Shown here in pieces: positions 14,602 through 14,937 of a stretch of DNA of 14,937 nt (within the stretch, counting starts at the first letter, position 1; each line of letters begins with the position of its first letter). Under the pieces are notes generated by a model. It was not told where the DNA came from. It saw nothing but the letters and a program-made list of their open reading frames with translations, and searched no databases. The stretch lies in the NCBI GenBank assembly GCA_958426095.1, contig CATZYB010000041.1, positions 1 to 14,937 on the forward strand, written 5' to 3'. This stretch comes from an uncultured Lachnospiraceae bacterium (GTDB lineage: Bacteria > Bacillota > Clostridia > Lachnospirales > Lachnospiraceae). The translations under genes and the position numbers were made by a program.

Positions 14602-14937
14602 ATGATTTCCAGCTATTCAGAGGCTTTGCAGCAATGGCATGGAAAACCTTATTTCTCATTAAATCAATATCTGCAGGAAAAATTTGGCGAAAAAATATAT
14701 AAAATCGCCCTGGACGGCGGCTTTACCTGCCCGAACCGGGACGGAAGCCTTGGAAACCGGGGCTGTATTTTCTGCAGCGCCGGAGGCTCCGGAGACTTTT
14801 CCGGGGCCAGTATTTTCCAAAATGGGCCGCCTGCCCGGAATTCTCTGCCGGATATCCGTCTCCAATTGGAGGCCGGAAAGCAGCTTCTTTCCAAAAAATA
14901 TGCGGGTCAGCGTTTCATTGCCTATTTTCAGGCATTT
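14602..14937 (+). CDS. TIGR01212-type radical SAM protein (partial, N-terminal 112 residues)
   Basis: The frame is open from the ATG at 14602 to the window edge, 112 codons, and continues beyond it. It reads WHGKPYFSLNQYLQEKFGEK, then ALDGGFTCPNRDGSL, GNRGCIFCSAGGSGDFSG, and KKYAGQRFIAYFQAF. The three cysteines in CPN and CIFC with the surrounding glycines form the [4Fe-4S]/S-adenosylmethionine site characteristic of the TIGR01212 family (YtqA/YhcC-like), related to Elp3-type radical SAM proteins; the reaction of the family is not established here. Start: the ATG sits 1 nt after the malic enzyme stop with no visible Shine-Dalgarno, suggesting translational coupling; an internal TTG before QQWHGK is a possible shorter start. 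Shares the malic enzyme transcript. Confidence 0.88.
   Translation, partial: MISSYSEALQQWHGKPYFSLNQYLQEKFGEKIYKIALDGGFTCPNRDGSLGNRGCIFCSAGGSGDFSGASIFQNGPPARNSLPDIRLQLEAGKQLLSKKYAGQRFIAYFQAF

Overview
The window reads as ordinary chromosome of a Gram-positive anaerobe of the class Clostridia, most likely the family Lachnospiraceae (gut-type). The grounds are protein character and gene order (rho, rpmE, DUF1385/YqhQ, prmC, prfA in series), a hexameric clostridial glutamate dehydrogenase, strong AGGAGG-type ribosome binding sites, TTGACA/TATAAT sigma-A-like promoters and moderate GC content. Genus and species cannot be fixed from the sequence alone. I see no phage, plasmid, CRISPR array, rRNA or tRNA.

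Layout. Positions 1-237 hold the N-terminal piece of a DNA helicase on the minus strand. Positions 238-659 hold no gene. They contain a roughly 350-bp imperfect foldback (inverted-repeat) element that runs into the hisC terminator. From 7735 down to 660 all genes lie on the minus strand: rho, then rpmE with its own strong promoter, then a tight cluster of DUF1385, prmC, prfA, a class I/II aminotransferase and hisC. The prmC product methylates the GGQ glutamine of the release factor encoded immediately downstream.

A 281-bp divergent region separates rho from gdhA (plus strand), which has a near-consensus promoter and a set of CAATAC-like motifs. gdhA ends at a strong, probably bidirectional terminator facing an Rpn-family (PD-(D/E)XK) nuclease gene on the minus strand. 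An aldo/keto reductase gene follows on the plus strand, with its own promoter lying inside an inverted repeat and a textbook terminator.

The next minus-strand group runs from a good promoter at 13361: a DUF362 double [4Fe-4S] protein, an HPr-like protein that lacks the phosphorylatable histidine, and a FlK-like hotdog thioesterase. Diverging from it, NAD-type malic enzyme (plus strand) leads with a 1-nt gap into a radical SAM protein of the TIGR01212 type that is cut by the window end.

The metabolic theme is central amino-acid and carbon metabolism (glutamate dehydrogenase, malic enzyme, two aminotransferases) beside translation-termination and transcription-termination housekeeping genes. 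I do not find a clear new multi-gene system. The items most worth a second look are the foldback element at 271-621, the His-less HPr-like protein with its DUF362 and thioesterase neighbours, and the repeated motifs upstream of gdhA and of the aldo/keto reductase gene.
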